Of a stretch of DNA of 5,283 nucleotides, positions 1 to 5,283 are shown piece by piece. Source of the DNA: Rhodoferax sp. (GTDB lineage Bacteria > Pseudomonadota > Gammaproteobacteria > Burkholderiales > Burkholderiaceae_C); NCBI GenBank assembly GCA_029946045.1, contig JAQSDS010000140.1, positions 1 through 5,283 on the forward strand. The letters are read 5' to 3'. Under the pieces are notes generated by a model, which saw only the letters and a program-made list of their open reading frames with translations, searched no databases and was not told where the DNA came from. Position 1 is the first letter of the stretch. Every line of letters begins with the position of its first letter. The translations under genes were made by a program, and so were the position numbers.

Positions 1-218
1 GGCAGCGTGAGCGTGTCGTAGTGGTCGAAGTCGGCAATTCGTGGCTGGTGCTGGGCGTGGCAGCCGGTCAGGTCAACGCCCTGCACACCATGGCGGCCGA
101 AAAGCTGACCGTTCCGGCCAGCGCGCAGCTTGGCCCGGGCGCACTGACTGAGGGTGTTTTTTCCCGGAACCTGCGCGACTCCCTGCAACGTATGGGCATC
201 CGTGGAAAGACCGACTGA
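1..218 (+). CDS. fliO: Flagellar biosynthesis protein FliO, 3' part (5' end outside window)
   Basis: This is the C-terminal 71 codons of an open frame that enters from the left edge (first whole codon at base 3) and ends with TGA at 216-218. The visible protein begins [11 protein letters not shown] and continues [18 protein letters not shown]. This is the cytoplasmic core of the FliO/MopB family, in which a charged RE+VV strand precedes a W-LVLGV strand and a G-V--LH turn. The tail, with [10 protein letters not shown], is a basic helix common at FliO C-termini. The N-terminal membrane segment lies outside the window, so total length is unknown. In the family, FliO is a small bitopic inner-membrane protein that promotes assembly and stability of the FliP ring but is not part of the final gate. 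Position immediately before fliP, with a one-base stop/start overlap, supports the call. An ATG/GTG inside the visible part is not the true start, because the conserved strand extends upstream of it. Confidence 0.88.
   Translation, partial: QRERVVVVEVGNSWLVLGVAAGQVNALHTMAAEKLTVPASAQLGPGALTEGVFSRNLRDSLQRMGIRGKTD
204..209 (+). promoter_or_regulatory. Probable ribosome binding site of fliP
   Basis: GGAAAG lies 8 bases before the fliP ATG, inside the last codons of fliO. It is only a partial match to the Shine-Dalgarno consensus, so initiation probably also depends on ribosomes finishing fliO at the overlapping TGATG. Confidence 0.5.
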
Positions 219-985
219 TGGCTGCCCACCGTAGCCAATGGCGCGCCCGTGCCTCGCGACCCTGGTTGGCGCTGCCGCTGTTGTTATTGCCCGCTCTGGC
301 GATGACCCAGGGTTTGCCAGGCGTAACCAGTTCACCGGGGCCGGGCGGAAGCCTGACCTGGTCGCTCAGCGTGCAGACGCTGGTGTTGCTGACCTCGCTG
401 ACCTTCCTGCCTGCGCTGCTGTTGTCGATGACCAGCTTCACCCGCATTCTTATTGTTCTGGGTTTGCTGCGCACCGCCATTGGCACGCCTTCGTCTCCGC
501 CCAACCAGATTCTGGTCGGACTGTCTTTGTTTTTGACTTTTTTTGTGATGTCGCCGGTCTTCGATCGCGTGCATGCCGAGGCCTACAAACCTTTTTCGGA
601 AAACCGGATCACTGCCGAGCAGGCGCTGAATCGCGGTGTCGCCCCGTTCAAGGAGTTCATGCTCAAGCAAACCCGGGAGGCCGACCTGGCACTGTTCGCC
701 AAGCTGGCCCATGTGCCTCCTATGGAGGGGCCAGAGCAGGTTAGCCTGCGGATCTTGCTGCCCGCATTCGTCATCAGTGAGCTCAAGACCGCGTTCCAGA
801 TCGGTTTCACGATTTTCATTCCGTTCCTGATTGTCGACCTGGTGGTGGCCAGCGTGCTGATGTCCATGGGCATGATGATGGTGCCGCCGGCCACCATCTC
901 GCTGCCGTTCAAGCTGATGTTGTTTGTGCTGGTGGATGGCTGGCAGCTGCTGGTTGGGGCACTGTCGCAAAGTTTTTACACCTGA
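218..985 (+). CDS. fliP: Flagellar export gate protein FliP
   Basis: The protein has 255 residues, close to the usual 245-255 for FliP. The N-terminus is a signal-peptide-like stretch: basic residues to about 14, a hydrophobic core at about 16-28, and possible cleavage near ALA28, as known for FliP. Hydrophobic segments follow at about 51-88, 96-115, 179-222 and 227-253, with a hydrophilic periplasmic segment at about 116-178. Family motifs are intact: [13 protein letters not shown] at 73-85, SPPNQ at 93-97, [11 protein letters not shown] at 106-116, [16 protein letters not shown] at 182-197 and [20 protein letters not shown] at 202-221. The last includes the methionine-rich loop associated with sealing the pore. 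FliP is the main subunit of the FliP-FliQ-FliR helical gate of the flagellar type III export apparatus. The ATG overlaps the fliO stop (TGATG), and GGAAAG at 204-209 is a plausible ribosome binding site. Translational coupling to fliO is inferred. The frame is uninterrupted and no key motif is missing. Confidence 0.98.
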   Translation: MAAHRSQWRARASRPWLALPLLLLPALAMTQGLPGVTSSPGPGGSLTWSLSVQTLVLLTSLTFLPALLLSMTSFTRILIVLGLLRTAIGTPSSPPNQILVGLSLFLTFFVMSPVFDRVHAEAYKPFSENRITAEQALNRGVAPFKEFMLKQTREADLALFAKLAHVPPMEGPEQVSLRILLPAFVISELKTAFQIGFTIFIPFLIVDLVVASVLMSMGMMMVPPATISLPFKLMLFVLVDGWQLLVGALSQSFYT

Positions 986-1010
986 TGCCTGCGCAAGTGC
1001 GACTTCCGCA

Positions 1011-1017
1011 AAAGGAA
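1011..1017 (+). promoter_or_regulatory. Ribosome binding site that decides the fliQ start
   Basis: AAAGGAA lies 6 bases before the ATG at 1024. It supports that codon as the fliQ start over the in-frame ATG at 985, which overlaps the fliP stop and has no good purine tract in front of it. Confidence 0.7.
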
Positions 1018-1023
1018 TACTTT

Positions 1024-1293
1024 ATGACACCCGAAACAGTGATGACGCTTGGCTACCAGGCCATGCGCCTGACCATTTTGCTGGCCGCGCCCCTGCTGCT
1101 GGTGGCGCTGATCACAGGTCTCGTCATCAGCCTGTTTCAGGCGGCCACCCAAATCAACGAAATGACTCTGTCGTTCATCCCCAAGTTGCTGGCGGTGTTT
1201 GCCACGCTGGTGATCGCGGGCCCCTGGATGCTGGAGACCGTGCTTGACTACATGCGCACTTTGTTTCAGTCGATCCCGCAACTGGTGTCCTGA
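1024..1293 (+). CDS. fliQ: Flagellar export gate protein FliQ
   Basis: The protein has 89 residues from the ATG at 1024, exactly the typical FliQ length. It starts MTPETVMTLGYQAM, the usual N-terminus of the family. Two hydrophobic helices (about 16-38 and 50-74) form the hairpin expected of FliQ. The conserved connecting stretch is present: GLVISLFQAATQINE at 32-46 followed by MTLSFIPK at 47-54. Several FliQ copies pack around the FliP-FliR core in the inner-membrane export gate. The start is chosen from family length, N-terminal sequence and the AAAGGAA ribosome binding site. An in-frame ATG at 985, overlapping the fliP stop, would add 13 hydrophilic residues and give 102 amino acids, which is less likely. 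The stop codon overlaps the fliR start (TGATG), so the two genes are probably translationally coupled. A type III secretion paralogue (SctS family) is unlikely given flagellar neighbours on both sides. Confidence 0.97.
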   Translation: MTPETVMTLGYQAMRLTILLAAPLLLVALITGLVISLFQAATQINEMTLSFIPKLLAVFATLVIAGPWMLETVLDYMRTLFQSIPQLVS

Positions 1294-2087
1294 TGCCGCC
1301 CATCCTGTCGGTCAACTCGGAGCAGTTGAGCCTATGGGTGGTGACTTTTCTCTGGCCCTTTGTGCGCATGTTGTCATTCATTGGCACCGCGCCCGTTTTG
1401 AGCGAGGCCGTGGTGCCGCGCACGGTCAAGCTGCTGCTGGCCCTGCTGTTGGCGATGGTCATCACCCCAACCCTGGCACCGGTGCCCGTGGTGCCGATGA
1501 TGTCGCCCGCTGGCGTTTGGATTCTGGTGCAGCAAATTCTGATTGGCGCGGCCATGGGCTTTTCCATGCGCCTGGTGTTTGCTGCGGTGCAGGCCACGGG
1601 TGAATACGTCGGATTGCAAATGGGTTTGTCTTTTGCCACATTTTTTGACCCCACCAGCGGCGGTAACACCATGGTGCTGGCACGCCTGCTCAACGTGATT
1701 GCAGTGCTTATTTTTCTTGCAAGCGACATGCATTTGTTGATGATCAAGACGCTGGCAGAAAGTTTTCAGACCCTGCCCATTTCGGATGCGCCGCTGGCGC
1801 GTGGCGGTTGGGCGCTTCTTGCGGTGGCCGGTGGCCAGGTGGTGACCGATGGCTTGATGTTGGCGCTGCCGCTGATTGCGAGCCTGCTGAGCCTGAACCT
1901 TGCCATGGGCATACTGAACCGGGTGTCACCGCAGTTCAGTATTTTTTCAGTCGGGTTCCCGATCACGCTGCTGGCTGGCCTGGGCATGCTGCTCTATCTG
2001 ATGCAATACATCGGCCCGTTTTTGATGCCGCGATTTGCGGCCAGCCTGGACCTGGTTCCAGCGTTTTTACAGGGTCTTCGCCGCTAA
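1293..2087 (+). CDS. fliR: Flagellar export gate protein FliR
   Basis: The protein has 264 residues, normal for FliR (about 255-265). It is strongly hydrophobic throughout, with segments at about 13-33, 42-63, 74-98, 128-150, 172-200 and 214-245. Family landmarks are FVRMLSFIGTAPV at 23-35, GEYVGLQMGLSFATFFDP at 103-120 and NLAMGILNRVSPQ at 202-214. The last is followed by IFSVGFPITLLAGL at 217-230, the most conserved part of FliR. FliR is the single subunit that completes the FliP-FliQ-FliR spiral; structurally it resembles a FliP-FliQ fusion. The ATG overlaps the fliQ stop (TGATG) and has only a weak purine tract in front, so coupling to fliQ is inferred. No FlhB domain is fused at the C-terminus. 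The gene ends the operon visible here and stops 8 bases short of the oppositely oriented flgL stop codon. Confidence 0.97.
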   Translation: MPPILSVNSEQLSLWVVTFLWPFVRMLSFIGTAPVLSEAVVPRTVKLLLALLLAMVITPTLAPVPVVPMMSPAGVWILVQQILIGAAMGFSMRLVFAAVQATGEYVGLQMGLSFATFFDPTSGGNTMVLARLLNVIAVLIFLASDMHLLMIKTLAESFQTLPISDAPLARGGWALLAVAGGQVVTDGLMLALPLIASLLSLNLAMGILNRVSPQFSIFSVGFPITLLAGLGMLLYLMQYIGPFLMPRFAASLDLVPAFLQGLRR

Positions 2088-2095
2088 GGCACCCG

Positions 2096-3310
2096 CTACA
2101 GGTAGTTGAAAAGAGACAAGCCCTGGATTTTCACGAAGACTTTTTGCGTGGCTTCAAGCGCAGTCTGGCGCTGGTAGAACTCGGCAATAGCGCTGGCATA
2201 GTCCAGGTCTTGCAGTTCTGACAGGTGACTCTTGTCGAGCAGCACCCGGTTGCTGCCTGTGGTGTTGAGCGTGTCAAGCTCCTGCAGTCGGGAACCGATG
2301 GAAGCACGAACCGTCAACACGTTGTCGTGGGCATTGGTCATTTTTCGGTTGGCCGTGCTGAGCGCGTTGAGCAGTTGCGCGCGGTCTTTCCCGGCTGCCG
2401 CGTCGATAGGGGTACGGATGGCCTTGATGACATCGCCGAGGGCCGCAAACACATCGGTGCCGGCGTTTTTAGCTGTCTCCACCCTGAAGGCGTCACCATT
2501 GGCAGGCGTGCCGCTGATGCTCAGCTGAACACCGCCGAAGGCGATGGGGCTGCCTTCCGAGTAGTTGCCGGTGGCAAGCGGCGTGGTTCCCGCCGGCACG
2601 GTGTTGACTTCATAAGTGTTTGCGCTGGTAAAACGCAGGCTGAAGTCCTTGTCGAAATTGGAGTTGGTCGGGTCGATCACCGCCGTGGTGCTGAAGATGC
2701 CGGTGCCCTGGTTGGCCGTGTCGGCCCGCGTGATGTAGCCCGCACCGCTTTGAACGGTCTGGAAAATGCTGCGACCGTCGTCAGTGGTAGCCATCTGGCG
2801 TGAGACATCGACCTGCATCAGCCGTTGCCCCTGGTCGCCGGCATACATCATCAAGCCATCGGGCTGCCTCACAAAGGGCGGGTTGCTGCTCTTGAAGCCG
2901 GCAAACAAATATTGCCCGTTGCCATCGTCGGTGTTGGCCAAGCCCTGCAACTGGTTCATGCTGCTTTCGATCGCGCTCGCAATGCTGGCACGGTCGGCAT
3001 CGGTGAGGCTGCCATTGCCGGCCTGGATCACCAGCACCTTGATGTCCTGCAGCACCGTGGTGACGCTTTGCAATGCGCTTTCCTCCAGCGACAGCGACTG
3101 GATCGCCATGCTGCGGCTGGCCGCATACTGGGTGTTGAGCGCCAGTGATTGCGACACGCCGAGCGCACGGGTGGCGCTGATAGGGTCGTCAGAGGGCGAC
3201 AAAATTTTGGTCATGGCCCCCATCTGCTGCTGCACGCGCAACAGGTTGGTTTGCTGTAAACCCATGGACTTCTGGCTTTGTTCGTAAAAAGCGGCGGTAC
3301 TGATTCGCAT
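2096..3310 (-). CDS. flgL: Flagellar hook-associated protein 3 (FlgL, HAP3)
   Basis: The protein has 404 residues, longer than the roughly 317 of enterobacterial FlgL but common in Burkholderiales. It begins MRISTAAFYEQSQKSM and has the flagellin-like N-terminal helix with SPSDDPISATRAL at 38-50, where the flagellin family has a similar SDDPA-A motif. It continues with YLFAGFKSSNPPF at 134-146, typical of FlgL, and ends with the diagnostic C-terminus KIQGLSLFNYL (394-404). The N- and C-terminal helices form the D0/D1 coiled core that polymerises at the junction. Residues about 207-280 form a beta-rich insert (SISGTP at 264-269, GDAF at 272-275), presumably the surface domain. FlgL sits between FlgK and the first flagellin and is exported by the flagellar type III system, so it has no cleavable signal peptide. 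It follows flgK after 20 bases, almost certainly in the same operon. The start is fixed by the MRIST motif and a GAGGAG site. Confidence 0.97.
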   Translation of the reverse strand: MRISTAAFYEQSQKSMGLQQTNLLRVQQQMGAMTKILSPSDDPISATRALGVSQSLALNTQYAASRSMAIQSLSLEESALQSVTTVLQDIKVLVIQAGNGSLTDADRASIASAIESSMNQLQGLANTDDGNGQYLFAGFKSSNPPFVRQPDGLMMYAGDQGQRLMQVDVSRQMATTDDGRSIFQTVQSGAGYITRADTANQGTGIFSTTAVIDPTNSNFDKDFSLRFTSANTYEVNTVPAGTTPLATGNYSEGSPIAFGGVQLSISGTPANGDAFRVETAKNAGTDVFAALGDVIKAIRTPIDAAAGKDRAQLLNALSTANRKMTNAHDNVLTVRASIGSRLQELDTLNTTGSNRVLLDKSHLSELQDLDYASAIAEFYQRQTALEATQKVFVKIQGLSLFNYL

Positions 3311-3316
3311 GGCGGA

Positions 3317-3322
3317 CTCCTC
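3317..3322 (-). promoter_or_regulatory. Ribosome binding site of flgL
   Basis: Read on the minus strand this is GAGGAG, a strong Shine-Dalgarno match 6 bases before the flgL ATG. It lies in the 20-base flgK-flgL gap, which has no room for a promoter or terminator, so flgL is expected to be co-transcribed with flgK. Confidence 0.8.
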
Positions 3323-3330
3323 GGTGTGGC

Positions 3331-5247
3331 TTAACGGGAGATGCCCAAAATCGCGTCGAACAGCGTCGATGCGGTCTGGATCACCTTGGCATTGGCCTGG
3401 TACATCTGCTGGTACATCAGCAGGTTGGCGGTTTCTTCGTCCTGGTTGACCCCCGAGATCGACTGCTGGACCGCCCGAATTTGGACGGTCAGGCTGCTCT
3501 GGGCCGTGTTCGAAATCTCGATTTGCCGGGTCTTGTTGCCGATGGTGCTGACCAGCTGGGCGTAGGCCGCATTGAAACTGGCCGCCTTGCCGCCAATGGT
3601 TTTCTGGTTTTGCAGCCCCGCCAGCAACAGCGCGTTGCGGCCATCTGAGACGCCGCTGGTGTTGTGGGCAATGGTGAAGCTGTCACCGTGGACCGGGGCA
3701 CCGCTGAGGGTGAATGTGATGCCGTTGAATTGCATCTCTTCCCCTGAAACGTAGGGTACCGTGGACCCGTCTGGAAAACCGGACAGGGTGTTGCTGGCGC
3801 TGTCATAGGTTAGGGTCACGTCAGCGCTTAAGGGCGCATAGCTGGCATCAATGCTGCCGCCGCTGATTTTGCCACTGCCCTTGTTACCGAAAGTGTTGTC
3901 CACCACGATGGCCGAAGCAGCTGCAATCTTGCCAGGCTCGGTGATCAGTACAGCCAGGTCCCGCGCACCCGCGCGGGTAGGCTGGATCAGGAAGCTGTCG
4001 CCCGGCTGCACCGAGCCTGCGTCAAATGAAAGCGTCAAGCCATCGAAGCTCACGCTGCCTGTTGTGGCGGATGGGAAGCCGGCGGGCAGCGCAATATTAC
4101 GCTTATCGGATAAGCGGGTCAGCGAAAAAGTGCCGTCGGCCTCGACCTGCAGCTTGTAGTCACTGGTGCTCAGGTCGCCCACGTCGGCAAACTTGGCGGT
4201 CAGGGTCAGATCACCCTTGTTGTTGTCATTGGCAATCGTCTCGGGTATGGACTGAGAGAAAAAATTGGCGCCCAAAGCGCCATTCAGGTCGACCCCCAGA
4301 CGCTGTTGGGCATTGAAGGTGTCAGACAAGGCAATCGCAATCCGGCCCAGGGAATTCTGGGCGTTGCTCAAGGTTTCGTTGCGAAATTGCAGCAGGCCAC
4401 CCAGAGCCCCGCCCGACAGCACGCTGTCTTGCAATTCCATGGTGAGGCCGCTGGTGCCAATCATGGCAATGGCGTTTTGACTTGGATCCGAGGAAGATTG
4501 GATGGCCTTCAGGGAAGCCGCCTTGTCGCCCAGCACCAAGGTCTGGCCGTTGCCAACAAAAACGCTGTACTGGCCATTGGATTGGACCACCACCTTGGTG
4601 CCGACCAGCTTGCTCAGGTCGCTGACAAGCAGGTCGCGCTGGTCCAGCAGATCGTTGGGGGCGTGACCCGCACCGGCGTTGCTGACCAGCGCTATTTGCT
4701 GGTTCAGGTCTGCGATTTGGGTGGCGTAGGTGTTGATCTGTTCAACGTAGCCCACGATCTGCTCGTTGACATTCGTGTTCAGGCCGCTCAAATAAAGGCT
4801 GGTGGCCCTGAATTGATTGGTCATGGCCTCGGCCGAGCCCAGCAATTGTTGCCGTGCAGCCGGGTCAGCCGGGGTGTTGGCAACGGCCTGCACGCTGGTG
4901 AACAAGCCCTGCATCAGGGGCGACAGGCTGGCGGTCTGGTTGGCCAGCAGGTTGTCGATCTGGCTGATCTGGGCATACTGCGTGGACAGTGACTCGTTGC
5001 TGGACTGGGCCTGGTTGAGTTGCCTGGTCAGGAACTGGTCATAACTGCGGGTCACGTCGGTGGCCTGGGCGCCATTGCCAAAAAAGCCAATGCCCCCAAT
5101 GTAGTTGCCGGTGCTTGACGAAATCTGTGCTGACTGGCGGCTGTAGCCTTCGGTGTTGACATTCGCCGTATTGTGGGCGGTGGTCACCAGCGCTGACTGT
5201 GCGACGTTCAGGCCACTGCGGCCGGTATAAAACAGATTGAATGACAT
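3331..5247 (-). CDS. flgK: Flagellar hook-associated protein 1 (FlgK, HAP1)
   Basis: The protein has 638 residues, longer than enterobacterial FlgK (about 550), with the excess in the centre. The N-terminus MSFNLFYTGRSGLN and AHNTANVNTEGYSRQ at 24-38 are the rod/hook/HAP family signature, where the N-T-GYSRQ form is typical of FlgK. Other landmarks are RSYDQFLTRQLNQAQ at 67-81, NDLLDQRDLLVSDLSKLVG at 198-216, VFVGNGQTLVLG at 229-240 and a C-terminal helix with NLLMYQQMYQANAKVIQ at 608-624. The D0/D1 helical core is therefore at about 1-190 and 560-638. The middle holds two related beta-rich modules, at about 345-424 and 466-530, each with F-x-G then GDSF. FlgK is the first junction protein on the distal hook and is exported through the flagellar type III apparatus. 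The ATG is supported by TAGGAG 7 bases upstream and by the conserved N-terminus. The gene is intact and lies directly upstream of flgL. Confidence 0.98.
   Translation of the reverse strand: MSFNLFYTGRSGLNVAQSALVTTAHNTANVNTEGYSRQSAQISSSTGNYIGGIGFFGNGAQATDVTRSYDQFLTRQLNQAQSSNESLSTQYAQISQIDNLLANQTASLSPLMQGLFTSVQAVANTPADPAARQQLLGSAEAMTNQFRATSLYLSGLNTNVNEQIVGYVEQINTYATQIADLNQQIALVSNAGAGHAPNDLLDQRDLLVSDLSKLVGTKVVVQSNGQYSVFVGNGQTLVLGDKAASLKAIQSSSDPSQNAIAMIGTSGLTMELQDSVLSGGALGGLLQFRNETLSNAQNSLGRIAIALSDTFNAQQRLGVDLNGALGANFFSQSIPETIANDNNKGDLTLTAKFADVGDLSTSDYKLQVEADGTFSLTRLSDKRNIALPAGFPSATTGSVSFDGLTLSFDAGSVQPGDSFLIQPTRAGARDLAVLITEPGKIAAASAIVVDNTFGNKGSGKISGGSIDASYAPLSADVTLTYDSASNTLSGFPDGSTVPYVSGEEMQFNGITFTLSGAPVHGDSFTIAHNTSGVSDGRNALLLAGLQNQKTIGGKAASFNAAYAQLVSTIGNKTRQIEISNTAQSSLTVQIRAVQQSISGVNQDEETANLLMYQQMYQANAKVIQTASTLFDAILGISR
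3658..4215 (-). repeat. Two related beta-rich modules inside flgK
   Basis: FlgK residues about 345-424 (bases 3976-4215) and 466-530 (bases 3658-3852) share the same protein pattern: a strand starting D/Y-x-L, then F-[DN]-G-[LI]-T, then GDSF-[LT]-I. The similarity is at protein level by eye; I see no long DNA repeat. They probably form the outer, solvent-exposed part of the junction subunit. A related module is present in FlgL (bases 2471-2692). Confidence 0.5.
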
Positions 5248-5254
5248 GACGCTG

Positions 5255-5260
5255 CTCCTA
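5255..5260 (-). promoter_or_regulatory. Ribosome binding site of flgK
   Basis: On the minus strand this reads TAGGAG, ending 7 bases before the flgK ATG. The TAG in it is also a stop codon for one frame entering from the right edge, which would fit an upstream flgJ ending inside the flgK Shine-Dalgarno sequence. Confidence 0.75.
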
Positions 5261-5283
5261 CGGGTTGACCACTGTGGCTGCTG
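5258..5283 (-). CDS. Possible last codons of an upstream gene, perhaps flgJ
   Basis: One minus-strand frame entering from the right edge reads AATVVNP and stops at TAG (5258-5260). Eight codons or fewer cannot identify a protein. The suggestion rests only on the common order flgJ-flgK-flgL in proteobacteria and on a stop codon lying in the flgK ribosome binding site, as is usual in packed operons. It may equally be non-coding. Confidence 0.22.

Noticed and set aside
538..544. Run of seven T in fliP, considered as a phase-variation or slippage site because fliP homopolymer switching is known in Helicobacter pylori
   Set aside because: The run is short, simply encodes the conserved FF of the LTFFVMSP motif, and the frame is intact on both sides.
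332..970. Long minus-strand open frame (212 codons) opposite fliP
   Set aside because: It is antisense to a clearly conserved FliP frame and encodes a low-complexity H/Q/R-rich product typical of GC-rich shadow frames.
2072..2094. Hairpin across the fliR stop, considered as an intrinsic terminator
   Set aside because: The stem has only 7 pairs with a 4-base bulge and is not followed by a T-tract on either strand.
2225..3287. Plus-strand open frames of 192 and 173 codons opposite flgL
   Set aside because: They lie antisense to an intact, family-matching FlgL and have no recognisable domain or ribosome binding site; they result from GC-rich codon structure.
3967..3978. 12-base perfect palindrome ACCCGCGCGGGT in flgK
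   Set aside because: It lies in conserved coding sequence (TRAGAR), is short and GC-rich, and is readily explained by codon choice.
4306..4992. Plus-strand open frame of 228 codons opposite flgK
   Set aside because: It is the antisense shadow of FlgK's helical, Q/L-rich N-terminal region; the composition mirrors that frame and no protein family is recognisable.
5248..5283. Promoter upstream of flgK
   Set aside because: Only 36 bases are visible, with no recognisable sigma-28, sigma-54 or sigma-70 elements; flgK is more likely transcribed from further upstream.

Overview
The window is an ordinary chromosomal flagellar region from a motile Gram-negative bacterium. GC-rich codon use, long FlgK and FlgL proteins (638 and 404 residues) and the protein sequences themselves suggest a betaproteobacterium, most likely Burkholderiales and perhaps Comamonadaceae (Rhodoferax, Polaromonas or Acidovorax type). 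The taxonomic guess is inference from familiarity with the protein families; no marker gene is present to fix it.

Left half, + strand (1-2087): the 3' end of fliO followed by complete fliP, fliQ and fliR, very tightly packed. fliO-fliP and fliQ-fliR share a TGATG stop/start, and fliP is separated from the preferred fliQ start by 38 bases. These genes encode the inner-membrane export gate of the flagellar type III secretion apparatus: FliP, FliQ and FliR form the helical gate complex, and FliO helps FliP assemble.

Right half, - strand (2096-5247): flgK followed by flgL, 20 bases apart, each with a clear Shine-Dalgarno sequence. They encode the two hook-filament junction proteins (HAP1 and HAP3), which are themselves exported through the FliPQR gate. 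The last 36 bases hold the flgK ribosome binding site and possibly the last few codons of an upstream gene, where flgJ would be expected.

The two transcription units converge at 2087/2096 with only 8 bases between their stop codons and no convincing terminator. No promoter is visible, because both operons begin outside the window. There is no mobile element, CRISPR array, RNA gene or foreign-looking segment, and I found no undescribed system. The points most worth a second look are a beta-rich module that appears twice in FlgK and once in FlgL, the terminator-less convergent junction, and the alternative FliQ start that overlaps the fliP stop.
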